From NCBI GenBank assembly GCA_963652335.1, contig CAVJSS010000001.1:124001-188000 (forward strand): DNA of 64,000 nt, given 5' to 3'. The DNA comes from UBA4951 sp963652335 (GTDB lineage: Bacteria; Bacillota_I; Bacilli_A; RFN20; CAG-826). Below are positions 1 through 7,853 of this stretch, one piece after another (the stretch's first letter is position 1; each line of letters opens with the position of its first letter). The translations under genes were made by a program, and so were the position numbers. A model generated the notes under the pieces. That model saw nothing but the letters and a program-made list of their open reading frames with translations. It was not told where the DNA came from and made no database searches.

Positions 1-387
1 TCCATCAAAGAACTTATCGAAAAATACTGCGGTGGCTACATTGATGAAGATAAGCCAAAGGTGTTTATCTTAGGTGGTCCTATGATGGGAACTTCCGAAC
101 CGAACGATGATTGCTTCGTCACCAAAACCGTGACCTCCTGCATCGTTCTAAACGAACAAAAGTATATTGAAGAGCCGTGCGTGAGATGTGGTTCTTGCGT
201 CTATTCGTGTCCTGCCGGTTTGGAACCCGTGCAGATCATGAATGCGGTCAAAACGATGGATAAAGAAAGAATCAAGGCCTTGAATCCTTTAAGATGCATC
301 GAATGTGGTCTATGCACTTATTCCTGTACATCAAAGATAAAGGTCACTGATTATGTAAGAAGGGCTAAGGTGTTTGCGAAATTATGA
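1..387 (+). CDS. rnfC: RnfC, ferredoxin:NAD oxidoreductase subunit C (C-terminal part)
   Basis: The reading frame is open from the first base, so this is the C-terminal 128 residues of a gene starting outside the window. Two CxxCxxCxxxC ferredoxin motifs are visible (fragment Cys60/63/66/70 and Cys99/102/105/109), the pattern that binds two 4Fe-4S clusters in RnfC. Upstream is the GGPMMG stretch typical of RnfC/NqrA-type folds. RnfC is the peripheral, NADH-binding subunit of the Rnf complex, which couples ferredoxin oxidation to NAD reduction and ion export. It overlaps rnfD by four bases (ATGA), so the two are translationally coupled. Order C-D-G-E-A-B is that of clostridial Rnf operons. Confidence 0.92.
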   Translation, partial: SIKELIEKYCGGYIDEDKPKVFILGGPMMGTSEPNDDCFVTKTVTSCIVLNEQKYIEEPCVRCGSCVYSCPAGLEPVQIMNAVKTMDKERIKALNPLRCIECGLCTYSCTSKIKVTDYVRRAKVFAKL

Positions 388-1472
388 AGAATGTAACAAT
401 CGTCAAAGAAACGGCTCCGCACATCAGAAGGAAAGCCACTGTCGCAAGGATGATGCTCGATGTGGTCATTGCCCTTATCCCGGTCATTGTTTTTTCCTTC
501 GTCGCATGGGGTTTGAAAGCCTTAATGATAATCGGCATCTCGATCGTGACTTGGGTCGGATGCGAAGCGGTTTACGTCGGGATCCGGAACCAATTTCCAA
601 AATCAACCGACAAACACCCTTTCAAAGAAAAAATCAAGCACGCTTATTCAGCATATACCATCAATAATTTATTGGCGCCATTGGTATCGGCTTTGATTTT
701 TGCTATGGCCATGCCTGCCGGAGCATCCTGGTATGCCGCATTCGTCGGTTCCTTATTCGGATGCATTTTAGGCAAATTGGTCTTCGGTGGGCTGGGAAGC
801 AACATCTTCAACCCTGCCGTGGTTGGCATGTGTTCGGCCAAATTGATGTTTGGCGGTTCTTATCAAACCATTAACAATTGGCTGCTTCCTGACGGATTCG
901 CCTCTGCCACCCCGCTCCAAGCTGATTATGGAACCTATTCGATGCTTGAATTGTTCCTTGGCAAAACAAACGGGACGCTAGGCGAAGTCAGCACGGTTTG
1001 CATCTTGGCGGGTCTTATTTATTTGCTCATCAGAAGAAGCATCGATTATCGCGTGACCTGTTCATATTTGGGAACTTTCCTCTTTTATATCCTTATCGCC
1101 GGCATTTTCTATGCTACGAAAGGCGGCATCGATTATGGGACATTCGTTGGCACCCAAATGCTCAGCGGCGGCTTGCTTTTCGGCGCGACGTTCATGCTGA
1201 CTGATCCGGTTACTTCTCCGACGAATAAGCCTAATCGAATCCTCTATGGGATGATCGCTGCCACTTTCACGGTTATCATCCGCTTGTTCGGCGGACTTCC
1301 GGAAGGCGTCGGTTTCTCAATCCTTTTAAGCAACATGCTCGTTCCTGTCTTGGATTACTATAAATGGTCGAATCCAAGGTTCGGCAAGAAATTTTGGATC
1401 ATTGGGAGCGTTTTGCTAGCCATCGGAATTTTGGTGATTTGCTTGGCCCTTGCTATCGGAGGTATCAAATAA
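384..1472 (+). CDS. rnfD: RnfD, membrane flavoprotein subunit of the Rnf complex
   Basis: 362 residues with about nine hydrophobic segments. The GAT motif near residues 267-269, followed by FMLTDPVTSP, is the site where FMN is attached by phosphoester to threonine in RnfD/NqrB; Thr269 is the predicted acceptor. RnfD is an integral membrane subunit that carries electrons and probably takes part in ion translocation. It overlaps rnfC at its start and shares one base with the rnfG start (TAATG). The FMN transferase ApbE that would modify it is encoded downstream at 3967-4935. Confidence 0.95.
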   Translation: MKNVTIVKETAPHIRRKATVARMMLDVVIALIPVIVFSFVAWGLKALMIIGISIVTWVGCEAVYVGIRNQFPKSTDKHPFKEKIKHAYSAYTINNLLAPLVSALIFAMAMPAGASWYAAFVGSLFGCILGKLVFGGLGSNIFNPAVVGMCSAKLMFGGSYQTINNWLLPDGFASATPLQADYGTYSMLELFLGKTNGTLGEVSTVCILAGLIYLLIRRSIDYRVTCSYLGTFLFYILIAGIFYATKGGIDYGTFVGTQMLSGGLLFGATFMLTDPVTSPTNKPNRILYGMIAATFTVIIRLFGGLPEGVGFSILLSNMLVPVLDYYKWSNPRFGKKFWIIGSVLLAIGILVICLALAIGGIK

Positions 1473-2014
1473 TGGCTCTGAAATTCGACAAAAAATTCAT
1501 TACCCTCGGCTTGCTTTTGGGTGGCATGGCGGCTATTGCGGCCGGAATTTTGGGCGGAGTCAATCTTTTGACCGCCAAAACCATTGAAGAAAACGACAAA
1601 AAAGCCCAGCAAACCGCCTTGGCTAAAGTCTTCAAAGAAGCCGATCATTATTCCGAGAAAATCAATGTTGAGGGCTGCACGTACATCTCAAATTACTATG
1701 AGGCTTACAAAGCCGATAATTCCTTATATGGCAACGTTTATTACACCGTTGGCAAAAACGCTTATGGTTCCGTCTCTCTTATGATTGGCATAAAGGACGA
1801 ACGCATTGCCAACTTTGTCGTGGTTACCAATACAGAATCTTATGCCACAACCTTGGAAGAAAATTATATTGGCAAGTTCTTGGCCGATCCGGAAAACACC
1901 GATTTGGATGACATTGATACCCATTGTGGCGCTACTTATGGCGCCACCTTGGTCAAGGCCATGTGCGATGAAGCGCTAAGCTATTCGAGTCAAAAAGATG
2001 AGGGAGGCAAATAA
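1472..2014 (+). CDS. rnfG: RnfG, covalent-FMN subunit of the Rnf complex
   Basis: 180 residues: one N-terminal membrane helix (about 10-32) and an extracytoplasmic FMN-binding domain. The C-terminal D-x-x-C-G-A-T motif corresponds to the D-x-x-S/T-G-A-T flavinylation motif recognised by ApbE, with Thr155 as predicted FMN acceptor; Cys in place of Ser/Thr is a small deviation. The ATG at 1472 overlaps the rnfD stop; the frame is also open further upstream inside rnfD, but the hydrophobic N-terminus starts here. Predicted to pass electrons between RnfD and the RnfA/E pair. Confidence 0.93.
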   Translation: MALKFDKKFITLGLLLGGMAAIAAGILGGVNLLTAKTIEENDKKAQQTALAKVFKEADHYSEKINVEGCTYISNYYEAYKADNSLYGNVYYTVGKNAYGSVSLMIGIKDERIANFVVVTNTESYATTLEENYIGKFLADPENTDLDDIDTHCGATYGATLVKAMCDEALSYSSQKDEGGK

Positions 2015-2015
2015 A

Positions 2016-2795
2016 ATGGAAGAAAAAGTCTCTTATAAAAAAGAATTCCTCAAAGGCATTTTCATCGAGAATCCTTTGTTTATCTCCTTACTTGGAACAT
2101 GTCCGGCTTTGGCCACGACCAAATCGATCGAAGCCGCGATTGGCATGGGCATTTTGTTTACAATAGTTCTTATTTGCTCAAACGTTTTGATTTCTTTGTT
2201 ACGGAAAGTGATCCCAGATGAAATAAGAACCCCAGCTTATATCTTGGTCATCGCTACGTTCGTTACGATCGTCAAGATGTTAGCCCAAGCATATTTGCCA
2301 GAATTATATAGTACTTTGGGCGTCTTCATTTCCCTGATCGTCGTCAATTGCATCGTTTTGGGCCGAGCCGAAGCTTTTGCCTCCAAAAACAAGGTCCTGC
2401 CATCGTTGCTTGATGCTCTTGGAATGGGCATCGGCTATATGCTCGCTCTTATAATAATCGCTTTTTTCAGAGAGGTTTTGGGAACCGGAATGATTACCTT
2501 TGGGAAGATCTTCACTTTTATTCCTCTCACTCGAATTCCTATCTTGAAGATGGTCGAAGTCAATGCCGAAGGAATAATCACCGGCGTGGTTTACGACTAT
2601 TCAATCCCCTTATTTAGCAATCCGGCCGGAGCCTTCATCGTCTTTGGCTCGATCCTTGCCGTTATCGCCTTCATCGGCAATCGGAAAAAAGAACTTGCCG
2701 ACGATAAGAAAAAGAAAGCGTTGGCCGTAGCTAGAGCCAAGGCCGCTGCCGAAAAGGCCTTAGCTGCGAAAAACAACGTAGAAGGAGGGAAATAA
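2016..2795 (+). CDS. rnfE: RnfE, integral membrane subunit of the Rnf complex
   Basis: 259 residues, six predicted membrane helices, NqrD/RnfE family (start KGIFIENPLFISLLGTCPALA and internal NCIVLGRAEAFA are characteristic). RnfA and RnfE are inverted homologues that hold an intramembrane Fe-S cluster between paired cysteines; Cys near residue 26 and in the NCIVLGR motif are the expected ligands. The ATG at 2016 is preceded by a GGGAGG ribosome site at 2002-2007. An Ala/Lys-rich tail of about 40 residues follows the last helix. Confidence 0.94.
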   Translation: MEEKVSYKKEFLKGIFIENPLFISLLGTCPALATTKSIEAAIGMGILFTIVLICSNVLISLLRKVIPDEIRTPAYILVIATFVTIVKMLAQAYLPELYSTLGVFISLIVVNCIVLGRAEAFASKNKVLPSLLDALGMGIGYMLALIIIAFFREVLGTGMITFGKIFTFIPLTRIPILKMVEVNAEGIITGVVYDYSIPLFSNPAGAFIVFGSILAVIAFIGNRKKELADDKKKKALAVARAKAAAEKALAAKNNVEGGK

Positions 2796-2797
2796 GC

Positions 2798-3376
2798 ATG
2801 GGCTTTGTTACATTCTTGTTAGCCGTTCTAAGCGCGATGTTGGTCGATAATGTCGTCCTATCCAGATTCTATGGCATTTGTTCCTTCATAGGCGTCTCAA
2901 AGAAAGTCAATTCCGCCTTGGGAATGGGCTTGGCTGTAGTCTTTGTCATTATCATGGCAACTTTGATCTGCTACCCGCTTTATATGTTATTGGAAGCTGC
3001 CGGCATCCAATTCATGGACACGATAGCCTACATTTTGGTCGTGGCATGTTTGGTTCAATTAGTTGGCTTGTTCATCAAAAAATATTCGCCATCTTTATAC
3101 AAATCTTTGGGCATTTATCTTCCTCTAATCACAACCAACTGCGCCGTTCTCGGCGTTGTTCAAGGAAATACAGATACCGGAAAGACCTTCGTTGAAGCAT
3201 TGGCCAACGGCGTTGGAACCTCGGTTGGCTTCTTGCTTATAATCGTGGTTTTCAGTTGTATTCGCGTCAGATTGGATTCCGCCAATACCCCAAAAGCATG
3301 GAAAGGGGTTCCGGTGGCTCTTGCTACCGCGGCAATCATGGCTATCGCGATGATGGGCTTGACAGGACTTATCTGA
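2798..3376 (+). CDS. rnfA: RnfA, integral membrane subunit of the Rnf complex
   Basis: 192 residues, six predicted helices, NqrE/RnfA family. The start motif NVVLSRFYGICSFIGVS and the internal TTNCAVLGVV carry the two conserved cysteines that bind the Fe-S cluster shared with RnfE. The ribosome site GGAGGG at 2783-2788 fits the ATG at 2798. One base separates its stop from the next small gene. Role: membrane electron transfer and ion translocation within Rnf. Confidence 0.95.
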   Translation: MGFVTFLLAVLSAMLVDNVVLSRFYGICSFIGVSKKVNSALGMGLAVVFVIIMATLICYPLYMLLEAAGIQFMDTIAYILVVACLVQLVGLFIKKYSPSLYKSLGIYLPLITTNCAVLGVVQGNTDTGKTFVEALANGVGTSVGFLLIIVVFSCIRVRLDSANTPKAWKGVPVALATAAIMAIAMMGLTGLI

Positions 3377-3377
3377 T

Positions 3378-3590
3378 ATGTTGTTTCTTTCGAAGGGCGG
3401 TTATTTGGCCATCGCCATAGTCATCTTGGTTATCTTAATAGCTACCTTTATCGTTTCTTTTATCATCTATAGAAAAACTCCGGTTCCAAAAGGCTGTGAG
3501 AACATAAAGATCGGTGGGGATAATTGCAAAGGCTGTTCGCATAAAGAATGCAGCCATCGCATACCTGATGAAAGTGAGGAAAAACAATGA
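3378..3590 (+). CDS. Small Cys-rich membrane protein, NqrM-like (possible Rnf Fe-S maturation factor)
   Basis: 70 residues: one membrane helix (about 8-30), then a short R-K-x-P...K-G-C tail with four cysteines spaced C-x9-C-x2-C-x4-C. This layout resembles NqrM, the small maturation protein of Na+-NQR (helix, R-K-x-I-K-G-S-C, then a Cys cluster), which is needed to insert the iron centre between NqrD and NqrE. RnfE and RnfA are the homologues of NqrD and NqrE, and this gene sits immediately after rnfA and overlaps rnfB by four bases. A FeoB-associated Cys-rich protein is the main alternative. The function as an Rnf maturation factor is inference. Confidence 0.6.
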   Translation: MLFLSKGGYLAIAIVILVILIATFIVSFIIYRKTPVPKGCENIKIGGDNCKGCSHKECSHRIPDESEEKQ

Positions 3591-3970
3591 ATACGCCATA
3601 TATCTCAATTAATTTGCTAGAATCTTCTTCCGCTGATGGATCTGTTTCCGGCATGACCATTCTCTGGGCCGTTTTGATTCTTTTGGGAATTGGCCTTATC
3701 TTTGGGATCATTTTAGCCATTGCTTCAAAAGTCCTTTATGTCAAAGAAGACGAACGAATCGATGAGGTTGCCAAAATGCTTCCTGGCGCCAATTGCGGTG
3801 CGTGTGGCTATGCTGGGTGTCGCGCCTTGGCTGAGGCCATAGTCTCAAAGAAAGAAGAATGCATATCCAAATGCAAAGTCGGAAAGAAAGACAAGAATTT
3901 TGATCCTATCTTAAAATATTTGGAAGCCCATCCAGACGAGGACGGAACCAAATTCAAGACCCATCTATGA
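3587..3970 (+). CDS. rnfB: RnfB, short form lacking the ferredoxin domains
   Basis: 127 residues. An N-terminal membrane helix (about 20-46) is followed by the RnfB Fe-S domain with L-P-G-A-N-C-G-A-C-G-Y-A-G-C (Cys70, 73, 78) and further cysteines at 92 and 96. Usual RnfB proteins continue into a ferredoxin-like part with two or more 4Fe-4S motifs (about 190 residues in E. coli, more in clostridia); here the protein ends about 30 residues after the first cluster. The stop overlaps the apbE start (ATGA), so the ending looks natural rather than a frameshift. The electron entry point for ferredoxin must differ from the classical one or lie on another protein. Confidence 0.85.
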   Translation: MNTPYISINLLESSSADGSVSGMTILWAVLILLGIGLIFGIILAIASKVLYVKEDERIDEVAKMLPGANCGACGYAGCRALAEAIVSKKEECISKCKVGKKDKNFDPILKYLEAHPDEDGTKFKTHL

Positions 3971-4935
3971 AAAAAGGTCTTAAGCTGCTGGCTTTATGGC
4001 CGTTGGCAACAGGATTGTCTGGCTGCGATTCGAATAAGATATACACCAAAACGGTGTATGCCTTTTCTACTTTTTTGGAGATGAAAATATCAGCAAAGGA
4101 CGAAAAGATAATCAATCAAGCCGAATCGATGATTTCATATTTCAGCGAGATAACGGATTCATACAAAAAGTCAGACCAATATGTCGGGGTTTATGATGTT
4201 AATCACACAAATGAAAAAATAGAGGTAAGCAAAGAATTATACTATATCCTCTATTTGGCTGATTGCATGAAGGAAGAGACAAACGGCAACTTTTCGCCAT
4301 ATCTTTTCAATTTGTCGGTTCTTTATAAAAACGACTTTGCGATCAACGCCGTTCCTTCTTCATCGGAGATCGAGCCATTGTTAGCGGAAGCCAACGAGAC
4401 CAATTTGATGTTTTTCAAAGAAGACGGGGCCTATTATGTTCAAAGGAATGGAACAGGGCAAATTGACTTGGGTGGGATAGCCAAAGGAGCTTGTTTGGAT
4501 GCTTTGCATTCTTTGCTTGAAGAAAATGGGATAACTTATTATTTGGTAAGTTCCCAGAGTTCCATTTTGATGGGCGAAAAGGATTATTCCCCATCCTATT
4601 TCAAAATCGCCATCAGAGACAAACCAAACTGTCTTTTGAAACTCCAAAACTGTGGCTTAGCGACTTCGTCCATAAGTGAGCAGCGCTACGATATAGACGG
4701 AATAACCTATTCTCATATAATAGATCCCAAAACCGGATCGGCGGAAGCCAAACGTACGGCGGCTATCGTCAAAGGAGGCTTGGACGAAAATGCCAAATTA
4801 GATGCCTATGCGACGGCTTTCATGAATATGGAAGATAACGAAATAAAGGATTTCGTCGAAAAGCACAGTCTAAGTTCCTTGATAATAAACGGATCGGACA
4901 GCGTTTCGTATAATTTGGATACTTATGTCATTTAA
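3967..4935 (+). CDS. apbE: ApbE family FMN transferase, lipoprotein
   Basis: 322 residues with a lipoprotein signal peptide (LSGC, lipidated Cys20). ApbE uses FAD to attach FMN to threonine in RnfD and RnfG on the outer face of the membrane. Family signatures seen: G-x-I-D-L-G-G-I-A-K-G (about 160-170), S-H-I-I-D-P-K-T-G and D-A-Y-A-T-A near the C-terminus (Mg2+/flavin site). Starts within the rnfB stop and overlaps the next gene by 11 bases, so it belongs to the Rnf operon. Confidence 0.93.
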   Translation: MKKGLKLLALWPLATGLSGCDSNKIYTKTVYAFSTFLEMKISAKDEKIINQAESMISYFSEITDSYKKSDQYVGVYDVNHTNEKIEVSKELYYILYLADCMKEETNGNFSPYLFNLSVLYKNDFAINAVPSSSEIEPLLAEANETNLMFFKEDGAYYVQRNGTGQIDLGGIAKGACLDALHSLLEENGITYYLVSSQSSILMGEKDYSPSYFKIAIRDKPNCLLKLQNCGLATSSISEQRYDIDGITYSHIIDPKTGSAEAKRTAAIVKGGLDENAKLDAYATAFMNMEDNEIKDFVEKHSLSSLIINGSDSVSYNLDTYVI

Positions 4936-5320
4936 AGAAACGGTTAAGAAACATAAAGCCGACATCATCCTTGCCGGAGTGATTTCCTTTATTTGCGTTT
5001 CAGCGATTGTGATTTTCGCTTGCGTTAAAGGCAAAAACGCCGCGAATTACGCGAAAATCTATGTCAAAAACAAATTGGTGGATGAGATAAATCTGAATAC
5101 CGCGCCTGAGACGGACGCCGATTTGCTGGTTCATGGTGAAAACGGCGATATGAAAATCGCATATCATAAAGGCGAAATAAAGGTGAAGGAGAGCAATTGC
5201 CCACACCAATATTGCGTCAACAAAGGCTATATAAAATCAGCATCAGACCCGATAATCTGCGTCTATAATGCCGTTTATATCGTTATAGAGGGTACATCGG
5301 ATTTCGATGTGGTTATCTAA
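4925..5320 (+). CDS. NusG domain II-containing membrane-anchored protein
   Basis: 131 residues: one N-terminal membrane helix (about 14-36) and an extracytoplasmic beta domain of the NusG_II type (V-x-x-x-x-C-P-H-Q-Y-C, then I-C-V-Y-N-A-V-Y-I). The conserved CPHQYC cysteines could form a disulfide or bind a cofactor. Such proteins are repeatedly found with ApbE, Rnf and Gx-transporter genes in Firmicutes, which suggests a role in flavin delivery or extracytoplasmic redox chemistry; no function is proven. It is not the transcription factor NusG. Confidence 0.75.
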   Translation: MSFKETVKKHKADIILAGVISFICVSAIVIFACVKGKNAANYAKIYVKNKLVDEINLNTAPETDADLLVHGENGDMKIAYHKGEIKVKESNCPHQYCVNKGYIKSASDPIICVYNAVYIVIEGTSDFDVVI

Positions 5321-5811
5321 TGAGCATACGCAAAATAACGAGATTGGCGATGCTTTTGGCGATATCGATTGTATTATCGATTATCGAAGGTTTGATTCCG
5401 ACTGGCCCTATACCAGGCATTAAGCTAGGACTAGCCAATGCGGTGGCACTCTATATTTTATACAAAGATGGAGTTTTGGATTCGATCGTTATCTCTTTAC
5501 TTAGGGTTACATTGGCAGGATTGATCAGAGGGACAATTTTCCAAATGGGTTTTTGGATGTCTCTTGCCGGCATGGTCCTGTCTTTGTCGATGATGATTTT
5601 GTTCAAATTGGCATTTAGGAAATTTTCGATAATAGGAGTATCGATAATTGGGGCTATTTTCCATTCGATTGGGCAAATTTTGGTGGCGATTATCTATTTA
5701 GGCACCATATATGTGGGTTACTATTTGCCAATATTGGTTCTTGTTTCGGCTGGGACTGGGATATTGACCGGATTCATCGCAAAAGGCCTTTTGAAAATTA
5801 AAATCGAATAG
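5320..5811 (+). CDS. Gx transporter family membrane protein (Hpre_diP_synt_I type)
   Basis: 163 residues, five or six hydrophobic helices, with the signature I-P-G-I-K-L-G-L-A-N and S-L-L-R-x-x-x-A-G-L-I-x-G-T. Databases often call this family heptaprenyl diphosphate synthase component I, but its fold is like an ECF transporter S component. Placement after apbE and the NusG_II gene (one-base overlap) points to supply of a flavin or quinone precursor for the Rnf flavoproteins; substrate is inferred only. Last gene of the Rnf operon; a weak AT-rich hairpin lies at 5814-5836. Confidence 0.75.
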   Translation: MSIRKITRLAMLLAISIVLSIIEGLIPTGPIPGIKLGLANAVALYILYKDGVLDSIVISLLRVTLAGLIRGTIFQMGFWMSLAGMVLSLSMMILFKLAFRKFSIIGVSIIGAIFHSIGQILVAIIYLGTIYVGYYLPILVLVSAGTGILTGFIAKGLLKIKIE

Positions 5812-5835
5812 GAAATCAAATATTTTTGTTTTGAT

Positions 5836-6327
5836 TCAATATAATAAAGGCTTTCTTAAATAATAAACGTCTATGTCTTTTCCCATTTTATGAGCCACAT
5901 TGTGAAGATTGCCTTCCAGCAAGAAGCCGTTTTTAAGATGGAACGCCAAAGAATTTTCGTTTTCGCTTGTGATTATCGAAATGATGCTTTTCAAGCCAAA
6001 TTCCTTCGCTTGTTTTAGAATTTCTTCCAAAAGAAGCTTTCCGATATGCTCAGAGAGATGGTCTTTGTTAACATAAATCGATAAATCCGCCGTCTTCTTA
6101 TAGGCGCTGCGAGGATTGAAGGTGTTTAGATAAGCATATCCTATCACTTTGCCTTTTTCGTTCAGGAAAACAATGAAAGGATATTTGCTCGCTATGTCCT
6201 CCACACGCTTTGAAAAGTCATTCAAATTGAGTTTATCCTCCTCTAAGGTAAAACAAGTGTTCTCGATGTAATAGTTATAGATATCCAAGCACCCTTTAAT
6301 ATCCCGTTTCTCTAATTTTCTTATCAT
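5836..6327 (-). CDS. GNAT family N-acetyltransferase (phosphinothricin-acetyltransferase-like)
   Basis: 163 residues covering one GNAT domain. Seen: I-R-x-x-E-x-x-D at the N-terminus, G-Y-A-Y-L-N-x-F-x-x-R-x-A-Y (central strand typical of the Pat/YncA group), L-S-I-Y-V, G-K-L-L-L-E-E-I (acetyl-CoA pyrophosphate loop region) and N-x-x-S-x-x-F-H-x-x-x-G-F. The enzyme transfers acetyl from acetyl-CoA to a small amine; the acceptor cannot be read from sequence. A GGAGG ribosome site lies just upstream. It converges with the Rnf operon. Confidence 0.8.
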   Translation of the reverse strand: MIRKLEKRDIKGCLDIYNYYIENTCFTLEEDKLNLNDFSKRVEDIASKYPFIVFLNEKGKVIGYAYLNTFNPRSAYKKTADLSIYVNKDHLSEHIGKLLLEEILKQAKEFGLKSIISIITSENENSLAFHLKNGFLLEGNLHNVAHKMGKDIDVYYLRKPLLY

Positions 6328-6364
6328 TGGATCGACGCCTCCTTAGGAAATGTCAGTCATGCTT

Positions 6365-6398
6365 TTTCAAATAAAAACGGCCCAAGTTTCTTCGGGCC
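6365..6398 (-). terminator. Rho-independent terminator after tRNA-Gly
   Basis: On the minus strand a GGCCC/GGGCC stem (6379-6383 with 6394-6398, loop of ten) is followed by a T-rich run (6371-6377). It would end the tRNA-Asp/tRNA-Gly transcript. Confidence 0.8.
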
Positions 6399-6411
6399 AT
6401 ATTCTACACGC

Positions 6412-6485
<74 letters not shown>

Positions 6486-6487
6486 GA

Positions 6488-6564
6488 TGGCGGACCATAA
6501 GAGATTCGAACTCTCGATCTCCTCCGTGACAGGGAGGCATGTTAGACCGCTACACCAATGGTCC
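6488..6564 (-). tRNA. tRNA-Asp (anticodon GTC)
   Basis: Minus-strand cloverleaf: acceptor GGACCAT/ATGGTCC, anticodon stem CTCC/GGAG with loop CTGTCAC (GTC), T loop TTCGAAT, discriminator G and encoded CCA at 6488-6490. Confidence 0.95.
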
Positions 6565-6580
6565 ACTGGGTGCGAATGGA

Positions 6581-6609
6581 AATATACCATAAAGCAGTCA
6601 GTTATGGAA
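6581..6609 (-). promoter_or_regulatory. Promoter of the tRNA-Asp/tRNA-Gly unit
   Basis: Minus strand: TTCCAT (6604-6609), 17-base spacer, extended TGG-TATATT -10 (TATATT at 6581-6586). Predicted start near 6574, about ten bases before tRNA-Asp. The same TGGTATATT -10 occurs before rpmB. Confidence 0.55.
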
Positions 6610-6615
6610 TATCTT

Positions 6616-6924
6616 TTATTCAACTCCGACAAACTTCTTCAATAAAGCAGCTGGTATAAAGCCAACCTGAGAACGGATTTCCTTGCCGTTTTCGAAATAA
6701 CGGAGGTCAGGAATGCTATAAACGTTGTACCTAGCGGCGATTTTTCCCAATTTATCGCAATCTACCTTAATGAAAGTTATTTCAGGGTGTTGTTCAGCCA
6801 ATTCCTCTATAAGTGGGCTAAGGCGCATACAAGGACCGCACCATGTCGCAAAGAAATCCACGACCACCTTATCGTTTTTCATTGCCTCTAAGAATTCGGC
6901 TTCGTTTTCTACGTGAATGAGCAT
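6616..6924 (-). CDS. trxA: Thioredoxin
   Basis: 102 residues with the classical W-C-G-P-C active site (about 29-33), F-F-A-T before it and the cis-proline loop Y-x-x-Y-S-I-P-D. Cytoplasmic dithiol reductant. The chosen ATG (6922-6924) has a strong AAGGAG ribosome site; the frame is open farther upstream into the TraX gene but has no support as thioredoxin. Follows traX by 16 bases on the same strand, so the two may be co-transcribed. Confidence 0.93.
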   Translation of the reverse strand: MLIHVENEAEFLEAMKNDKVVVDFFATWCGPCMRLSPLIEELAEQHPEITFIKVDCDKLGKIAARYNVYSIPDLRYFENGKEIRSQVGFIPAALLKKFVGVE

Positions 6925-6940
6925 TTTCAAATTCTCCTTC

Positions 6941-7852
6941 CTATAAAGATAATAAAACAAAGATCGTTCCAATGATAAGGATATGCACCGGATAGTAAAG
7001 GTAGCTAACCCATCTGAACCATTTGGAATCATATCCACGCTTGCCATTATAAAGAATCAAAAAGAAACAAGAGATCAATGCGAAGCTTCCTATCGAAGAG
7101 AAACACAATGGATCCCTTGAACCATAAACGAAAGACAAGCCATACATTATGACGACGCTGATGACCAAGACGCAAACATTGGCCAAATTGAACATTCCTT
7201 GTCTTTTTTCAATGATTTCTTTCTCGTTCGATTCATATAAAAACGCTTTATCCGACAGCTTCGATGCCAAAGGCTCAGCGTAATAGAACCCTATCCCAAG
7301 CAACAAGGCGAACACCGAATAATCGGCTCTGATGAATTCAGGGAAATAGAGATAAAAAGAATCAAATCCATAAGCCCCAGCCAAATCGAAGCCATATGAG
7401 CAGCCAATCAAAATCAAAGGCAAAACGCATAGGGGTCGGAACTTTTTGCTTTCGTTGTTCAATAAAAAGAGAAATAAGCCAACATATAATAAGTCATTGA
7501 AAGCATTGGCTGGCATAGAACCCCCAAGACTGTTAAATTGCTCTATCTTAAGTCCGCAGGCTGCGGCGATGAACACCCCTAATCCGATTGCGAAAAAGGC
7601 TGCCCACATTATGAAAATCCTCAAAAGATATTTCTCGGGATTTTTAGATTTCTTAAGCGCTTGAACCAACAAAAATATGAATATCGGCAATGCCAATCGT
7701 CCGACACATCTAAAAGCCTGTCCGACTCTTCCGATATCGGAAACGCTTGAATAAAATATGCCGATAAAGATTCCTATATGATCTAATGTCATTGTCACAA
7801 AGCCGATTAATTTAAGCCAAAAAGAAGATAATATCTGCGTTTTTCCATTCAT
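6941..7852 (-). CDS. TraX family membrane protein
   Basis: 303 residues, about eight or nine hydrophobic helices. The N-terminal K-L-I-G-F-V-T-M-T-L-D-H-I-G and the following R-x-x-G-R-L-A-L-P-I-F match the TraX family, named after the F-pilin acetylase but widespread in Firmicutes as putative membrane acyltransferases. No pilin genes are nearby, so a cell-envelope substrate is likelier. Only one base separates it from the upstream CPBP gene, implying coupled translation. Confidence 0.8.
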   Translation of the reverse strand: MNGKTQILSSFWLKLIGFVTMTLDHIGIFIGIFYSSVSDIGRVGQAFRCVGRLALPIFIFLLVQALKKSKNPEKYLLRIFIMWAAFFAIGLGVFIAAACGLKIEQFNSLGGSMPANAFNDLLYVGLFLFLLNNESKKFRPLCVLPLILIGCSYGFDLAGAYGFDSFYLYFPEFIRADYSVFALLLGIGFYYAEPLASKLSDKAFLYESNEKEIIEKRQGMFNLANVCVLVISVVIMYGLSFVYGSRDPLCFSSIGSFALISCFFLILYNGKRGYDSKWFRWVSYLYYPVHILIIGTIFVLLSL

Positions 7853-7853
7853 A

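Noticed and set aside
5814..5836. AT-rich hairpin after the Gx transporter gene as terminator
   Set aside because: The stem is weak and no convincing T run follows; only mentioned with the gene.
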